Source: an uncultured Acidimicrobium sp.
Lineage (GTDB): Bacteria > Actinomycetota > Acidimicrobiia > Acidimicrobiales > Ilumatobacteraceae
Reading direction: 5' to 3'
DNA: 5,320 nt
NCBI GenBank assembly: GCA_903850275.1
Contig: CAINLH010000041.1
Coordinates: forward strand, 1-5,320
Shown one piece after another: positions 1-5,320 of the stretch. Numbering within the stretch: the stretch's first letter is position 1; each line of letters starts with the position of its first letter. The notes below the pieces were generated by a model, which did no database searches, was not told the origin of the DNA, and saw only the letters and a program-made list of their open reading frames with translations. A program made the position numbers and the translations under genes.

Positions 1-362
1 GATTCGCTCATGAACTGGGTGTTGGCAGTTTCGTAGGCGACAAACACGTCTGCCTCGAGTGCACGCGAGAGCAATGTGTTGTCCACCCCCCACAGAACGT
101 CTCCTTCGGGGTTGCCGGAAGTGAGTGCTGCTTTCGTAACCAGTTGTCCGGCATCGCCCGAGCGAACGATTTCCACTTTGATGCCGGTCTGTTCAGTAAA
201 TGCATCAAAGATCCCCTCGGTTGGGGTGAATGATTCGTGTGCAAGCAGTGTCAGCGTTACGGAATCGCCGCTGGGGGAGGAAGTAGATGAGGATGTGTCG
301 GTTGTCGAAGCAGCGCAACTTGCAAGTATCAGTGTTGCGGCAATAATGGAAATGCGTTTCAT
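1..362 (-). CDS. thiB: Thiamine ABC transporter substrate-binding lipoprotein, N-terminal part (cut by window edge)
   Basis: This is probably the extracytoplasmic binding protein of a thiamine (or thiamine phosphate) ABC importer. It would bind the vitamin outside the membrane and deliver it to a permease/ATPase pair (ThiP/ThiQ type) that should lie beyond the left edge. Only the first 120 residues are visible. Residues 1-16 form a lipoprotein signal: K2 R3, a hydrophobic stretch, then the lipobox L-A-S-C with C16 as the lipid-modified cysteine. A Ser/Thr-rich linker follows (about 17-31), then the mature domain. The stretch GDVLWGVDNTLLSRAL (about residues 87-102) is very typical of the ThiB/TbpA family. 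The ATG is preceded by GGAGGG (373-368) at a 5-nt spacing. The stop codon of thiN lies 1 nt upstream, so the two are cotranscribed and probably translationally coupled. The family is clear; thiamine as ligand is supported by the sequence motif, the thiN neighbour and the TPP riboswitch upstream. Confidence 0.9.
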   Translation of the reverse strand, partial: MKRISIIAATLILASCAASTTDTSSSTSSPSGDSVTLTLLAHESFTPTEGIFDAFTEQTGIKVEIVRSGDAGQLVTKAALTSGNPEGDVLWGVDNTLLSRALEADVFVAYETANTQFMSE

Positions 363-363
363 G

Positions 364-1035
364 TCAGCCCTCCAAGGCGTTCGGTTGAATGACGAATAGG
401 TTGCCGTTTGTAACGGTGATCGTTGCTTGTGGTTCGGTCATCTCGTTGCTTATCCCGCGAGTGGAATAAGCCAGTAATGATTCGTTGTGCAATGTCCAGC
501 GCAGGCCGCTCGTGCTGATGCCTTCTGCGTTTCCACCAGCGGGCGTGATGCCAACGATGCTGCCGACGGGGCCAGTAATTTCGATCGAGCCCGGGCCACG
601 AACCAAATGCAACTGGGCCGTGTCCCAAAAAGCCTGCACACTGCACTCGGTTAGTCCGGGGTGCTGCATCACTGCCAGCACACCAAGCTGGTGATCGAGC
701 CTTCCGCCGCCACCAGTAATCAAGGTGATTCTTCGTGCCCCACGAGCAACGGCGGTGAGCAAGGCCAATTCGGTATCGGTGTTGTCTTTGTCTCGCGGAA
801 CACGCTCAATTTCTGAGCCCGTTACTTCGGCAACCGCGAGCACCGCTGGGTCGACCGAGTCCATGTCGCCAACAACTGCCGTCACGCGCAACCCCAAGTC
901 GATTGCTGCGTGCAACCCAGAGTCGGCGGCAATCACGAAGTCGTAGCGGGGTAGATGCTGAACGACAGAACGTTTTGGCGGCAGGCCACCGATAACCACG
1001 AGGGCGGTGGTGTCATGTGCACTTGTTGCGTTCAT
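364..1035 (-). CDS. thiN: Thiamine pyrophosphokinase (thiamine diphosphokinase)
   Basis: This cytoplasmic enzyme transfers pyrophosphate from ATP to thiamine, giving thiamine pyrophosphate (TPP). It is the key step for using imported thiamine. The product is 223 residues, normal for the bacterial family. Visible family motifs are AADSG (36-40), VGDMDS (55-60, acidic metal-binding segment), DKDNTDTELAL (82-92) and TGGGGRLDH (107-115). The small C-terminal thiamine-binding domain follows, with G-L-R-W (177-180) and the typical TRGISNE (192-198). The reading frame stays open upstream to 1485, and another ATG exists at 1059. Both are rejected because they fall in or beyond the TPP riboswitch; the ATG at 1035 has AAGGG (1050-1046) 10 nt upstream. 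The gene overlaps functionally with thiB: the thiB ribosome site sits in its last codons and the stop is 1 nt before the thiB start. Regulation is by TPP through the leader. Confidence 0.95.
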   Translation of the reverse strand: MNATSAHDTTALVVIGGLPPKRSVVQHLPRYDFVIAADSGLHAAIDLGLRVTAVVGDMDSVDPAVLAVAEVTGSEIERVPRDKDNTDTELALLTAVARGARRITLITGGGGRLDHQLGVLAVMQHPGLTECSVQAFWDTAQLHLVRGPGSIEITGPVGSIVGITPAGGNAEGISTSGLRWTLHNESLLAYSTRGISNEMTEPQATITVTNGNLFVIQPNALEG

Positions 1036-1041
1036 CGGTTG

Positions 1042-1131
1042 CGTTCCCTTTGCTGGCATTACCCAGCCGGTATTCGGGTCGATGGCTTGTGGCCACCCTC
1101 TCAGCCAGCCAATAAGCCAGCTCCCCGTGCG
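1042..1131 (-). ncRNA. TPP riboswitch (THI element) in the leader of thiN-thiB
   Basis: Read on the minus strand, the leader shows the hallmark blocks of the TPP aptamer in order. CGGGGAGC (about 1128-1121) opens it. A 7-bp P3-type stem follows, AGCTGGC/GCTGGCT with two G-U pairs. Next come the conserved CTGAGA (1104-1099), a small optional hairpin TGGC/GCCA (about 1095-1083), ACCCGAA, the P5 stem-loop GCTGGGTAATGCCAGC (1067-1052), and the closing AAAGGGA (1051-1045). The aptamer binds TPP, the end product of the pathway encoded downstream. The closing purine run is also the only Shine-Dalgarno candidate for thiN, whose ATG follows 9 nt after the aptamer. This suggests that ligand binding blocks translation directly. 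Identification rests on visual match to the known consensus; outer (P1) pairing is not obvious here. Boundaries are approximate. Confidence 0.92.
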
Positions 1132-1140
1132 TGAAAATTC

Positions 1141-1168
1141 ATTGTATCCCCGTGAGGACCACGGGCAA
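1141..1168 (-). promoter_or_regulatory. Predicted promoter of the thiN-thiB operon
   Basis: On the minus strand, a -35-like TTGCCC (1168-1163) and a good -10 TACAAT (1146-1141) are separated by 16 nt. Transcription would start near 1132-1134, immediately before the first conserved block of the TPP aptamer, which fits a riboswitch leader. Position and hexamers are seen in the sequence; activity is inferred. Confidence 0.6.
1149..1165. repeat. Inverted repeat CCCGTG-AGGAC-CACGGG between -35 and -10 of the thiN promoter
   Basis: Perfect 6-bp arms (1149-1154 and 1160-1165) surround a 5-nt spacer. The repeat covers most of the spacer between the predicted thiN -35 and -10 elements and lies upstream of the divergent nfuA gene. 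It could be a repressor operator. A 6-bp repeat in GC-rich DNA can also arise by chance, so the function is open. Confidence 0.4.
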
Positions 1169-1173
1169 TGCGC

Positions 1174-1186
1174 ACAGGTATCCTGT
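1174..1186 (+). promoter_or_regulatory. Predicted -10 region of nfuA inside a small palindrome (ACAGG-TAT-CCTGT)
   Basis: TATCCT (1179-1184) matches the actinobacterial -10 pattern TANNNT, and exactly 7 nt separate it from the GTG at 1192, the spacing expected for a leaderless transcript. The same bases form a perfect inverted repeat with 5-bp arms (1174-1178, 1182-1186). No convincing -35 element is visible. This is a candidate promoter with a possible overlapping operator. Confidence 0.45.
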
Positions 1187-1191
1187 TTCTC

Positions 1192-1827
1192 GTGAGCCCC
1201 TTTGCAACAGATACTTCCACTGTCGATAAGACAAACACCATCGTCAGCATTTCGCCCATTGCGCACGTCAAGTTGCTCGAGTTGCGCGACGCCGAAACCG
1301 AAGGCGCACAACTGGGCTTGCGTCTCGAAATCTTGTCGCAACCAGGCGAAGATTTCCGCTACGACTTGTCCTTCGATTTTTTCACCAAGGCTGCATTCAG
1401 CGACGAAGTGCGCACCATCGACGGGCTCAAGATCATCATCCCGGCAAAAGACGTCGAGAGCTTCCAGGGCGCAACAATCGATCACTCCGATTCGCAGGGT
1501 TTGCTCATTCGCAACCCCAATAAGCCAATCGCGCCAAAGATTGAGGGTCTCGTCAACGACGACGAGATTTCAGCCGAGATCGAAACAATCGTTACTGCCG
1601 AAGTGAACCCAATGCTTGCAGCGCACGGTGGGTTCGTTACCTTTGCCGGTCACGACAAAGAGGGAACTGCATACTTCACCATGGGCGGCGGTTGCCATGG
1701 TTGCTCGATGAGCAAGCAGACCATGTTGGAAGGTGTGGGCACCATGGTGTCGGAGAAGATTCCGGCAATCGTCAAGGTGCGCGACCTCACCGATCACTCA
1801 ACAGGGGCCAACCCGTTCTATTCGTAA
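1192..1827 (+). CDS. nfuA: NfuA-like iron-sulfur cluster carrier (degenerate A-type domain plus Nfu domain)
   Basis: This is a cytoplasmic Fe-S carrier that would hold a [4Fe-4S] cluster and pass it to target enzymes. The product is 211 residues from the GTG start. Residues about 19-112 form a HesB/IscA-like (A-type) domain (for example GLRLEIL, YDLSFDFF, IRNPNKP) without any cysteine, as in gammaproteobacterial NfuA, where this part serves target binding. The Nfu domain follows at about 125-200, with AHGGFV (144-149) and the cluster-binding GGGCHGCSMSK holding C168-x-x-C171, the only two cysteines in the protein. The tail DHSTGANPFYS matches the conserved NfuA end. The start is uncertain. 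An in-frame ATG at 1168 adds 8 residues (MRTGILFL) with a poorly spaced GAGG, but it overlaps the opposing thiN -35 box. I prefer the GTG at 1192 because TATCCT lies 7 nt upstream. The gene converges on the SCP2 gene with a 6-nt gap and no visible terminator. Confidence 0.9.
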   Translation: MSPFATDTSTVDKTNTIVSISPIAHVKLLELRDAETEGAQLGLRLEILSQPGEDFRYDLSFDFFTKAAFSDEVRTIDGLKIIIPAKDVESFQGATIDHSDSQGLLIRNPNKPIAPKIEGLVNDDEISAEIETIVTAEVNPMLAAHGGFVTFAGHDKEGTAYFTMGGGCHGCSMSKQTMLEGVGTMVSEKIPAIVKVRDLTDHSTGANPFYS

Positions 1828-1833
1828 AACGAA

Positions 1834-2220
1834 CTAGTACGAAGTACTGAGGCGGATTTCTTCAAAGATTGGGTTGAGGGCGGCAAACAAGTCGCCCGCA
1901 TCAATCAACTTTTGGTGATCGCCAACAAACTTGATTTTGCCACTGATGAACGCCTCTTGAGCGTTCAAGGTGCCATTGGAAACTGCTACTGCGGTTTCGT
2001 ACGACTCGGTAAATCGAACGTTCTCTTCAGGTGCTTCACCTGGTGCAAAGACAACCTTGCCATTGCTGGATTGCAGGTGGTAGGTGATGTCGCCAAATGG
2101 CGTACCGGTCACTACTTGAGTGAGTCCAACGATGTGTTGGGAAGCGAGTGACTGCAACTCGCTGTTTGCGGAAACTGCTGCCGCTACTGAAGTGATCCAT
2201 TCGGTGCTGAGGTATCGCAT
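1834..2220 (-). CDS. SCP2-like (sterol carrier protein 2 fold) small lipid-binding protein
   Basis: This 128-residue protein consists of a single SCP2-type domain, a fold with a hydrophobic tunnel that binds lipids or fatty acyl groups. The characteristic C-terminal part is clear: ETAVAVSNGTLNAQEAFISG, then KIKFVGD (95-101) and a terminal helix LIDAGDLFAAL (105-115). The N-terminal half has the expected helix-strand pattern with ITYHLQ (45-50) and GKVVFAP (54-60). There is no signal peptide and no transmembrane segment, so it is cytoplasmic. Ligand and physiological role are unknown; such stand-alone proteins are common in actinobacteria. It lies 36 nt after hppA on the same strand and may be cotranscribed with it. 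No Shine-Dalgarno sequence is visible, and the start codon sits in the loop of a 13-bp stem (see 2199-2242), which is unusual. Confidence 0.82.
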   Translation of the reverse strand: MRYLSTEWITSVAAAVSANSELQSLASQHIVGLTQVVTGTPFGDITYHLQSSNGKVVFAPGEAPEENVRFTESYETAVAVSNGTLNAQEAFISGKIKFVGDHQKLIDAGDLFAALNPIFEEIRLSTSY

Positions 2221-2242
2221 AAACGAAAACTCAGCACCGAAT
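2199..2242 (-). repeat. 13-bp perfect inverted repeat; start codon of the SCP2 gene lies in its loop
   Basis: The arms ATTCGGTGCTGAG (2199-2211) and CTCAGCACCGAAT (2230-2242) are exact reverse complements, separated by 18 nt (2212-2229). In the minus-strand mRNA this gives a 13-bp stem with 7 G-C pairs. The loop contains the SCP2 ATG (2220-2218), and the 3' arm encodes residues L4-S-T-E-W. The stem begins 14 nt after the hppA stop codon. It could control SCP2 translation, serve as an operator, or protect or terminate the hppA transcript. No U-run follows either side, so it is not a classical terminator. Confidence 0.75.
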
Positions 2243-2256
2243 CGAATCGATACGTA

Positions 2257-4587
2257 CTAGGCGGCAACCATGCTCGCGGTCTTACGACGCGAGAACGCAA
2301 TTGCAACAACCAAGATGGCAAGCGAAACGCCGGAGATGGCGAAGCGTGCTGCGTCGTTGTCCTTCAAGTTGATGATTGCTGGCAAGATCAACAATGCCAC
2401 CAAGTTCATTACCTTGATGAGCGGGTTGAGGGCTGGGCCTGCGGTGTCCTTGAATGGGTCGCCAACTGTGTCGCCGATAACGGCTGCCTTGTGTGCATCG
2501 GAACCCTTGCCACCGTGGTGACCGTCTTCGATGTACTTCTTGGCGTTGTCCCATGCTCCACCAGCGTTGCTGAGGTAGTTGGCCATGAGCTGACCAGTGA
2601 GGATGACGCCTGCAAGGAATGCACCAAGTGCTGCGTAACCAATACCGAAACCAACAACTACTGGCGTAAGTACTGCCAACAATGCTGGGGTGGTGAGTTC
2701 ACGCAACGATGCTGCGGTGCAGATGTCGATGACTGGGCCGTAGTCCGGCTGCTTGGTGCCGGCCATGATGCCGCCGTCTTTGAACTGGCTGCGTACTTCT
2801 TGCACAACTACGCCTGCTGTGCGGCCTACCGCACGAATGGCGAGTGCCGAGAACATCATTGCAACCGAACCACCAATGAGCAGACCAATGAAGGTCTTTA
2901 CATCGGAGACGTTGATCTGTGTTTCTGCTGCCTTAAAGATTGCGTCGCCTTCAAGACCAAGCTTGAGTTCTCCAGCAATCGTTTCGATGTAAGAAGCGAA
3001 CAATGCAACTGCGGCAATAACTGCCGAGCCAATTGCGAAGCCCTTGGTTACAGCCTTTGTGGTGTTACCAACAGCGTCGAGGCTGACCAGGATCTTGCCG
3101 GTTTCGCCTTCGAGTTCGCCAGCCATTTCTGCAATTCCTGCAGCGTTGTCGGATACTGGGCCGAAAGTGTCTTCAGAAACGATGACGCCAGTTGTTGCCA
3201 ACATACCCATGCCGCACAATGCGACGAGGTACAAGGAGAACTGGATGCTTCCGCCGCCGAGCCACAAGGTTGCGCCAAGGGCCACTGCGATGCACAAGAT
3301 TGCGTACACCGACGACTCGAGGCCCGATGCTGTTCCCGAAAGAACAACAGTTGCTGGGCCAGTTTCTGTGCTTTCTGCGATTTCTTGCACTGGGCCGTAC
3401 TCGGTGCCAGTGAAGTATTCGGTGAGACGGCTGAGTACTTGTGCAAGAACCAAACCAATAACAACTGCACCGAACAAGCGCAGGCCGATGTTGGACATGG
3501 TTACTGCTTTTTCACCAAATTCGGTTGTGCCCATTTCTGGGTTTCCTACGTAGTACTGGGCCAACAAGAAGGTGCCGATGACCGTAATGATTCCTGCTGT
3601 GAGGAAGCCACGGTTGATTGGCTTCAACGCGTTGGTCTCGCCTTCGCGTGCGCGCACTGCGAACACACCAGCGATTGATGCGATCACGCCGATGGCGCGA
3701 GCAGCAAGTGGGAACACCAAACCAAGCGCTGGGTTAAGGCCAACTGCGTTGAATGCAGCAACACCCAAGATGATCGAGGCAACGAGTGTTACTTCGTAGC
3801 TTTCGAACAAGTCGGCAGCCATACCGGCACAGTCACCCACGTTGTCACCCACGTTGTCTGCAATGGTTGCAGGGTTGCGTGGGTCGTCTTCTGGGATTCC
3901 TGCTTCAACTTTGCCCACCAAGTCGGCGCCTACGTCGGCTGCCTTGGTGAAAATGCCGCCGCCAACGCGGAGGAACAATGCCAAGAGCGAACCGCCGAAG
4001 CCGAAGCCAACGAGCATTGCTGACGAAGTGTTTTGGAACAACGCGATGATGACGGTTGCACCGAGCAAACCAAGACCAACGGTGAACATACCTGCAACAC
4101 CACCGGTGCGGAACGCAACCTGCAGTGCATCTTTCATGGAGCCACGAGTTGCGGCCGCTGCAGTGCGCACGTTGCCGCGCGTTGCAAGTGTCATGCCGAT
4201 GTAACCGGTGAGACCGGAAGCAACACAACCCAAGATGAATGCAAGTGTGCGGTAGATGCCGGACTCAACAAAGCTGAGTGCCGAACCGCCGCCTGGCTTA
4301 TCGATTGCAACTGAAGTGAGGAAGACCACTGCGCCAACGGGGATGAGGATCATCCCGATGGTGCGGAACTGGCGCTTGAGATATGCCCAAGCACCAACTT
4401 GAATCGCGCGAGCGATCTCTTGCATTTTTGCTGTGCCCTGATCTTCTTTCAAGACCTGTACGGCTAGGAACCAGCCGACGAGCAAGGCAAGAATGGCGGC
4501 GCCGCCGGAAAGACCGAGGATTGCCCATTCACCGCCTTTAAGGGTGAATGTTTGCCAGCCGCCTTCGGATGCGAATAGTGACGTCAC
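2257..4587 (-). CDS. hppA: K+-independent, H+-translocating membrane pyrophosphatase
   Basis: This integral membrane pump hydrolyses inorganic pyrophosphate and moves H+ across the cytoplasmic membrane. The product is 776 residues, within the family range, with many hydrophobic helices (about 16 expected). Signature segments are present. The catalytic loop DVGADLVGKVE is at 218-228, the Asp-rich DNVGDNVGDCAG at 244-255, and LDAVGNTTKAVTKGFAIGSA at 503-522. KGSDAHKAAVIGDTVGDPFK is at 694-713. In the third segment, K511 and T514 occupy the positions where K+-dependent enzymes carry Ala and Gly, so this should be the K+-independent H+-pumping class. The GTG start at 4587 is chosen because GGAGA (4600-4596) lies 8 nt upstream and the N-terminus then matches the family's first helix; the open frame further upstream encodes a non-conserved polar stretch. 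Divergent from sdhC; the SCP2 gene follows after 36 nt. Confidence 0.97.
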   Translation of the reverse strand: MTSLFASEGGWQTFTLKGGEWAILGLSGGAAILALLVGWFLAVQVLKEDQGTAKMQEIARAIQVGAWAYLKRQFRTIGMILIPVGAVVFLTSVAIDKPGGGSALSFVESGIYRTLAFILGCVASGLTGYIGMTLATRGNVRTAAAATRGSMKDALQVAFRTGGVAGMFTVGLGLLGATVIIALFQNTSSAMLVGFGFGGSLLALFLRVGGGIFTKAADVGADLVGKVEAGIPEDDPRNPATIADNVGDNVGDCAGMAADLFESYEVTLVASIILGVAAFNAVGLNPALGLVFPLAARAIGVIASIAGVFAVRAREGETNALKPINRGFLTAGIITVIGTFLLAQYYVGNPEMGTTEFGEKAVTMSNIGLRLFGAVVIGLVLAQVLSRLTEYFTGTEYGPVQEIAESTETGPATVVLSGTASGLESSVYAILCIAVALGATLWLGGGSIQFSLYLVALCGMGMLATTGVIVSEDTFGPVSDNAAGIAEMAGELEGETGKILVSLDAVGNTTKAVTKGFAIGSAVIAAVALFASYIETIAGELKLGLEGDAIFKAAETQINVSDVKTFIGLLIGGSVAMMFSALAIRAVGRTAGVVVQEVRSQFKDGGIMAGTKQPDYGPVIDICTAASLRELTTPALLAVLTPVVVGFGIGYAALGAFLAGVILTGQLMANYLSNAGGAWDNAKKYIEDGHHGGKGSDAHKAAVIGDTVGDPFKDTAGPALNPLIKVMNLVALLILPAIINLKDNDAARFAISGVSLAILVVAIAFSRRKTASMVAA

Positions 4588-4595
4588 GTGTGATT

Positions 4596-4600
4596 TCTCC
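4596..4600 (-). promoter_or_regulatory. Ribosome binding site of hppA (GGAGA)
   Basis: On the minus strand GGAGA is followed by 8 nt and then the GTG at 4587-4585. It decides the start, since the frame remains open to 4695. A possible -10 TACACT (4660-4655) lies about 70 nt upstream but has no good -35 partner. Confidence 0.75.
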
Positions 4601-4733
4601 GTTAATGATTGTGAGGCCCGCCCTGATTGGGAGCCTGTGGAATGTGTCTCGCAAAGTGTAGAGAATCTGGGCGCCTTGGGGCGAAATTCCCACAATTAGC
4701 CCGAAAGTGAGACCATGTTCACGCCTCGAGCGG

Positions 4734-4749
4734 TACCTATATATAGGTA
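4734..4749. promoter_or_regulatory. Perfect 16-bp palindrome TACCTATATATAGGTA between hppA and sdhC; candidate operator or symmetric promoter core
   Basis: The 16-mer is identical to its own reverse complement. CGG (4731-4733) and CCG (4752-4754) add an imperfect outer match with a 2-nt bulge. It is the most AT-rich patch of the 208-nt divergent intergenic region (4588-4795). It contains TATATA on both strands, so it may be a -10 element for sdhC (46 nt to its ATG; TTCACG at 4718-4723 is a weak -35 at 16 nt from TATATA 4740-4745) and for hppA (about 147 nt to its GTG). It could equally be a repressor site. I see no other clear signal in this intergenic region besides the hppA ribosome site. 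Confidence 0.6.
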
Positions 4750-4795
4750 TGCCGAGGGATGGGTTCCTCACCGTCTTGGTGGCAGAACTAGCGTG

Positions 4796-5320
4796 ATGTC
4801 GATCCTTATGTCTCAAACCTCAACAACTACTGGCCTTGGGCGGGCACCCGTAACGGGCACCGCAACACGGGCACGGCGCAAACGCCCATTTTTGATCGAC
4901 CTGTATTCCACCGCGGTTGGCAAGAAGTATGTGATGGCCATCTCGGGCATCGCGATGATGGGCTTCGTTTTGTTCCACATGATCGGCAACTTGAAGATGT
5001 ACATGGGTGCATCGGCCCTCGATCACTACGCCGAGTTCTTGCAGGAACTGTTGTACCCAATTTTGCCGAAGCAAGTGATGCTGTGGATTCTTCGCGGCGG
5101 CTTGGTCACCATGTTGATTTTGCACTTGCATGCTGCTTGGTCGCTTACGCGCCTCAATCGCCACGCGCGAGCAGTGAAATATCAGGGGCCGCGCGATTAT
5201 CAGGTTGCCAAGTTTGCAAGCCGCACCATGCGTTGGTCGGGAATCATCGTGCTTGCGTATTTGGTGTGGCACTTGCTCGACTTCACATTTGGCACCGTTA
5301 ATGCAGTTGGTACCGACGGC
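4796..5320 (+). CDS. sdhC: Succinate dehydrogenase cytochrome b558-type subunit, N-terminal part (cut by window edge)
   Basis: This is the membrane anchor of respiratory complex II. It carries haem and passes electrons from the flavoprotein/Fe-S subunits (SdhA, SdhB, expected downstream) to quinone. 175 residues are visible. A basic, Thr-rich N-terminus (1-31, ending ATRARRKR) precedes the typical family opening STAVGKKYVMAISG (38-51). Helix 1 (about 46-63) ends in the conserved HMIGNLKMYMG, with H61 as a candidate haem ligand. Helix 2 (about 93-115) holds H110 and H112. The motif ASRTMRWSG (141-149) and helix 3 (about 149-166, H159) follow. The family usually has five helices, so about a third of the protein is missing. 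The start is uncertain: GTG 4793, ATG 4796 and ATG 4808 are all in frame, and only a weak, distant GGTGG (4778-4782) is visible. The gene is divergent from hppA. Confidence 0.92.
   Translation, partial: MSILMSQTSTTTGLGRAPVTGTATRARRKRPFLIDLYSTAVGKKYVMAISGIAMMGFVLFHMIGNLKMYMGASALDHYAEFLQELLYPILPKQVMLWILRGGLVTMLILHLHAAWSLTRLNRHARAVKYQGPRDYQVAKFASRTMRWSGIIVLAYLVWHLLDFTFGTVNAVGTDG

Noticed and set aside
1057..1059. In-frame ATG as alternative thiN start
   Set aside because: It is the AUG within the conserved TAATGCC loop of the riboswitch and has no Shine-Dalgarno sequence of its own.
1036..1485. N-terminal extension of the thiN frame up to 1485
   Set aside because: It runs through the TPP riboswitch, the predicted promoter and part of nfuA on the other strand; the added residues match nothing in the family.
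1836..1848. Small inverted repeat AGTAC-GAA-GTACT at the convergent nfuA/SCP2 ends, considered as a bidirectional terminator
   Set aside because: The stem is only 5 bp, is weak in G-C, and has no adjacent T-run on either strand; it is also inside the last codons of the SCP2 gene.
2491..3678. Long open frame (395 codons) on the plus strand opposite hppA
   Set aside because: It lies wholly antisense to the well-conserved hppA. Its translation is extremely Cys-rich and low-complexity, without recognisable domains, which is typical of a codon-bias shadow.
4588..4695. Upstream extension of hppA to an ATG at 4695
   Set aside because: The added 36 residues are polar and not family-like, while the GTG at 4587 has a well-placed GGAGA.
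1..5320. CRISPR arrays, tandem repeats, IS ends, tRNA or rRNA genes
   Set aside because: No repeated units, transposase-like protein, cloverleaf or rRNA-like sequence was seen on reading both strands.

Overview
The window looks like chromosomal DNA of a free-living, moderate-GC actinobacterium. My best guess is class Acidimicrobiia or a relative. This is inferred from the gene set (two-domain Nfu protein, stand-alone SCP2-like protein, K+-independent H+-pyrophosphatase, b558-type SdhC), from probable leaderless or SD-poor starts, and from GTG start use. No taxonomic marker gene is present. All genes are densely packed and intact, apart from two cut by the window edges. I see no mobile element, CRISPR array, tRNA or rRNA.

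Layout. (1) Positions 1-1168, minus strand: a thiamine salvage operon. A promoter leads straight into a TPP riboswitch, then thiamine pyrophosphokinase (thiN), then a lipoprotein that is the binding component of a thiamine ABC transporter (thiB-like, running off the left edge). Thiamine is captured outside the cell, imported, and phosphorylated to TPP, which shuts the operon off through the riboswitch. (2) Positions 1174-1827, plus strand: an NfuA-like Fe-S carrier, divergent from thiN and possibly leaderless. (3) Positions 1834-4587, minus strand: hppA, a membrane H+-pumping pyrophosphatase, followed 36 nt later by a small SCP2-like lipid-binding protein. The SCP2 gene converges on nfuA with a 6-nt gap. 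(4) Positions 4588-4795: a divergent control region holding a perfect 16-bp palindrome. (5) Positions 4796-5320, plus strand: the start of sdhC, the cytochrome b subunit of succinate dehydrogenase, presumably followed by sdhA and sdhB outside the window.

The protein families are familiar. The more interesting content is in the control DNA: a TPP aptamer whose 3' end is the thiN Shine-Dalgarno sequence, leaving no separate expression platform; two inverted repeats placed on the two divergent promoters next to it; a 13-bp perfect stem whose 18-nt loop holds the start codon of the SCP2 gene; and the symmetric TATA-rich palindrome between hppA and sdhC. Functionally, Fe-S carrier, succinate dehydrogenase and H+-PPase all bear on respiration and membrane energetics, but they are separate transcription units and shared regulation is not shown.
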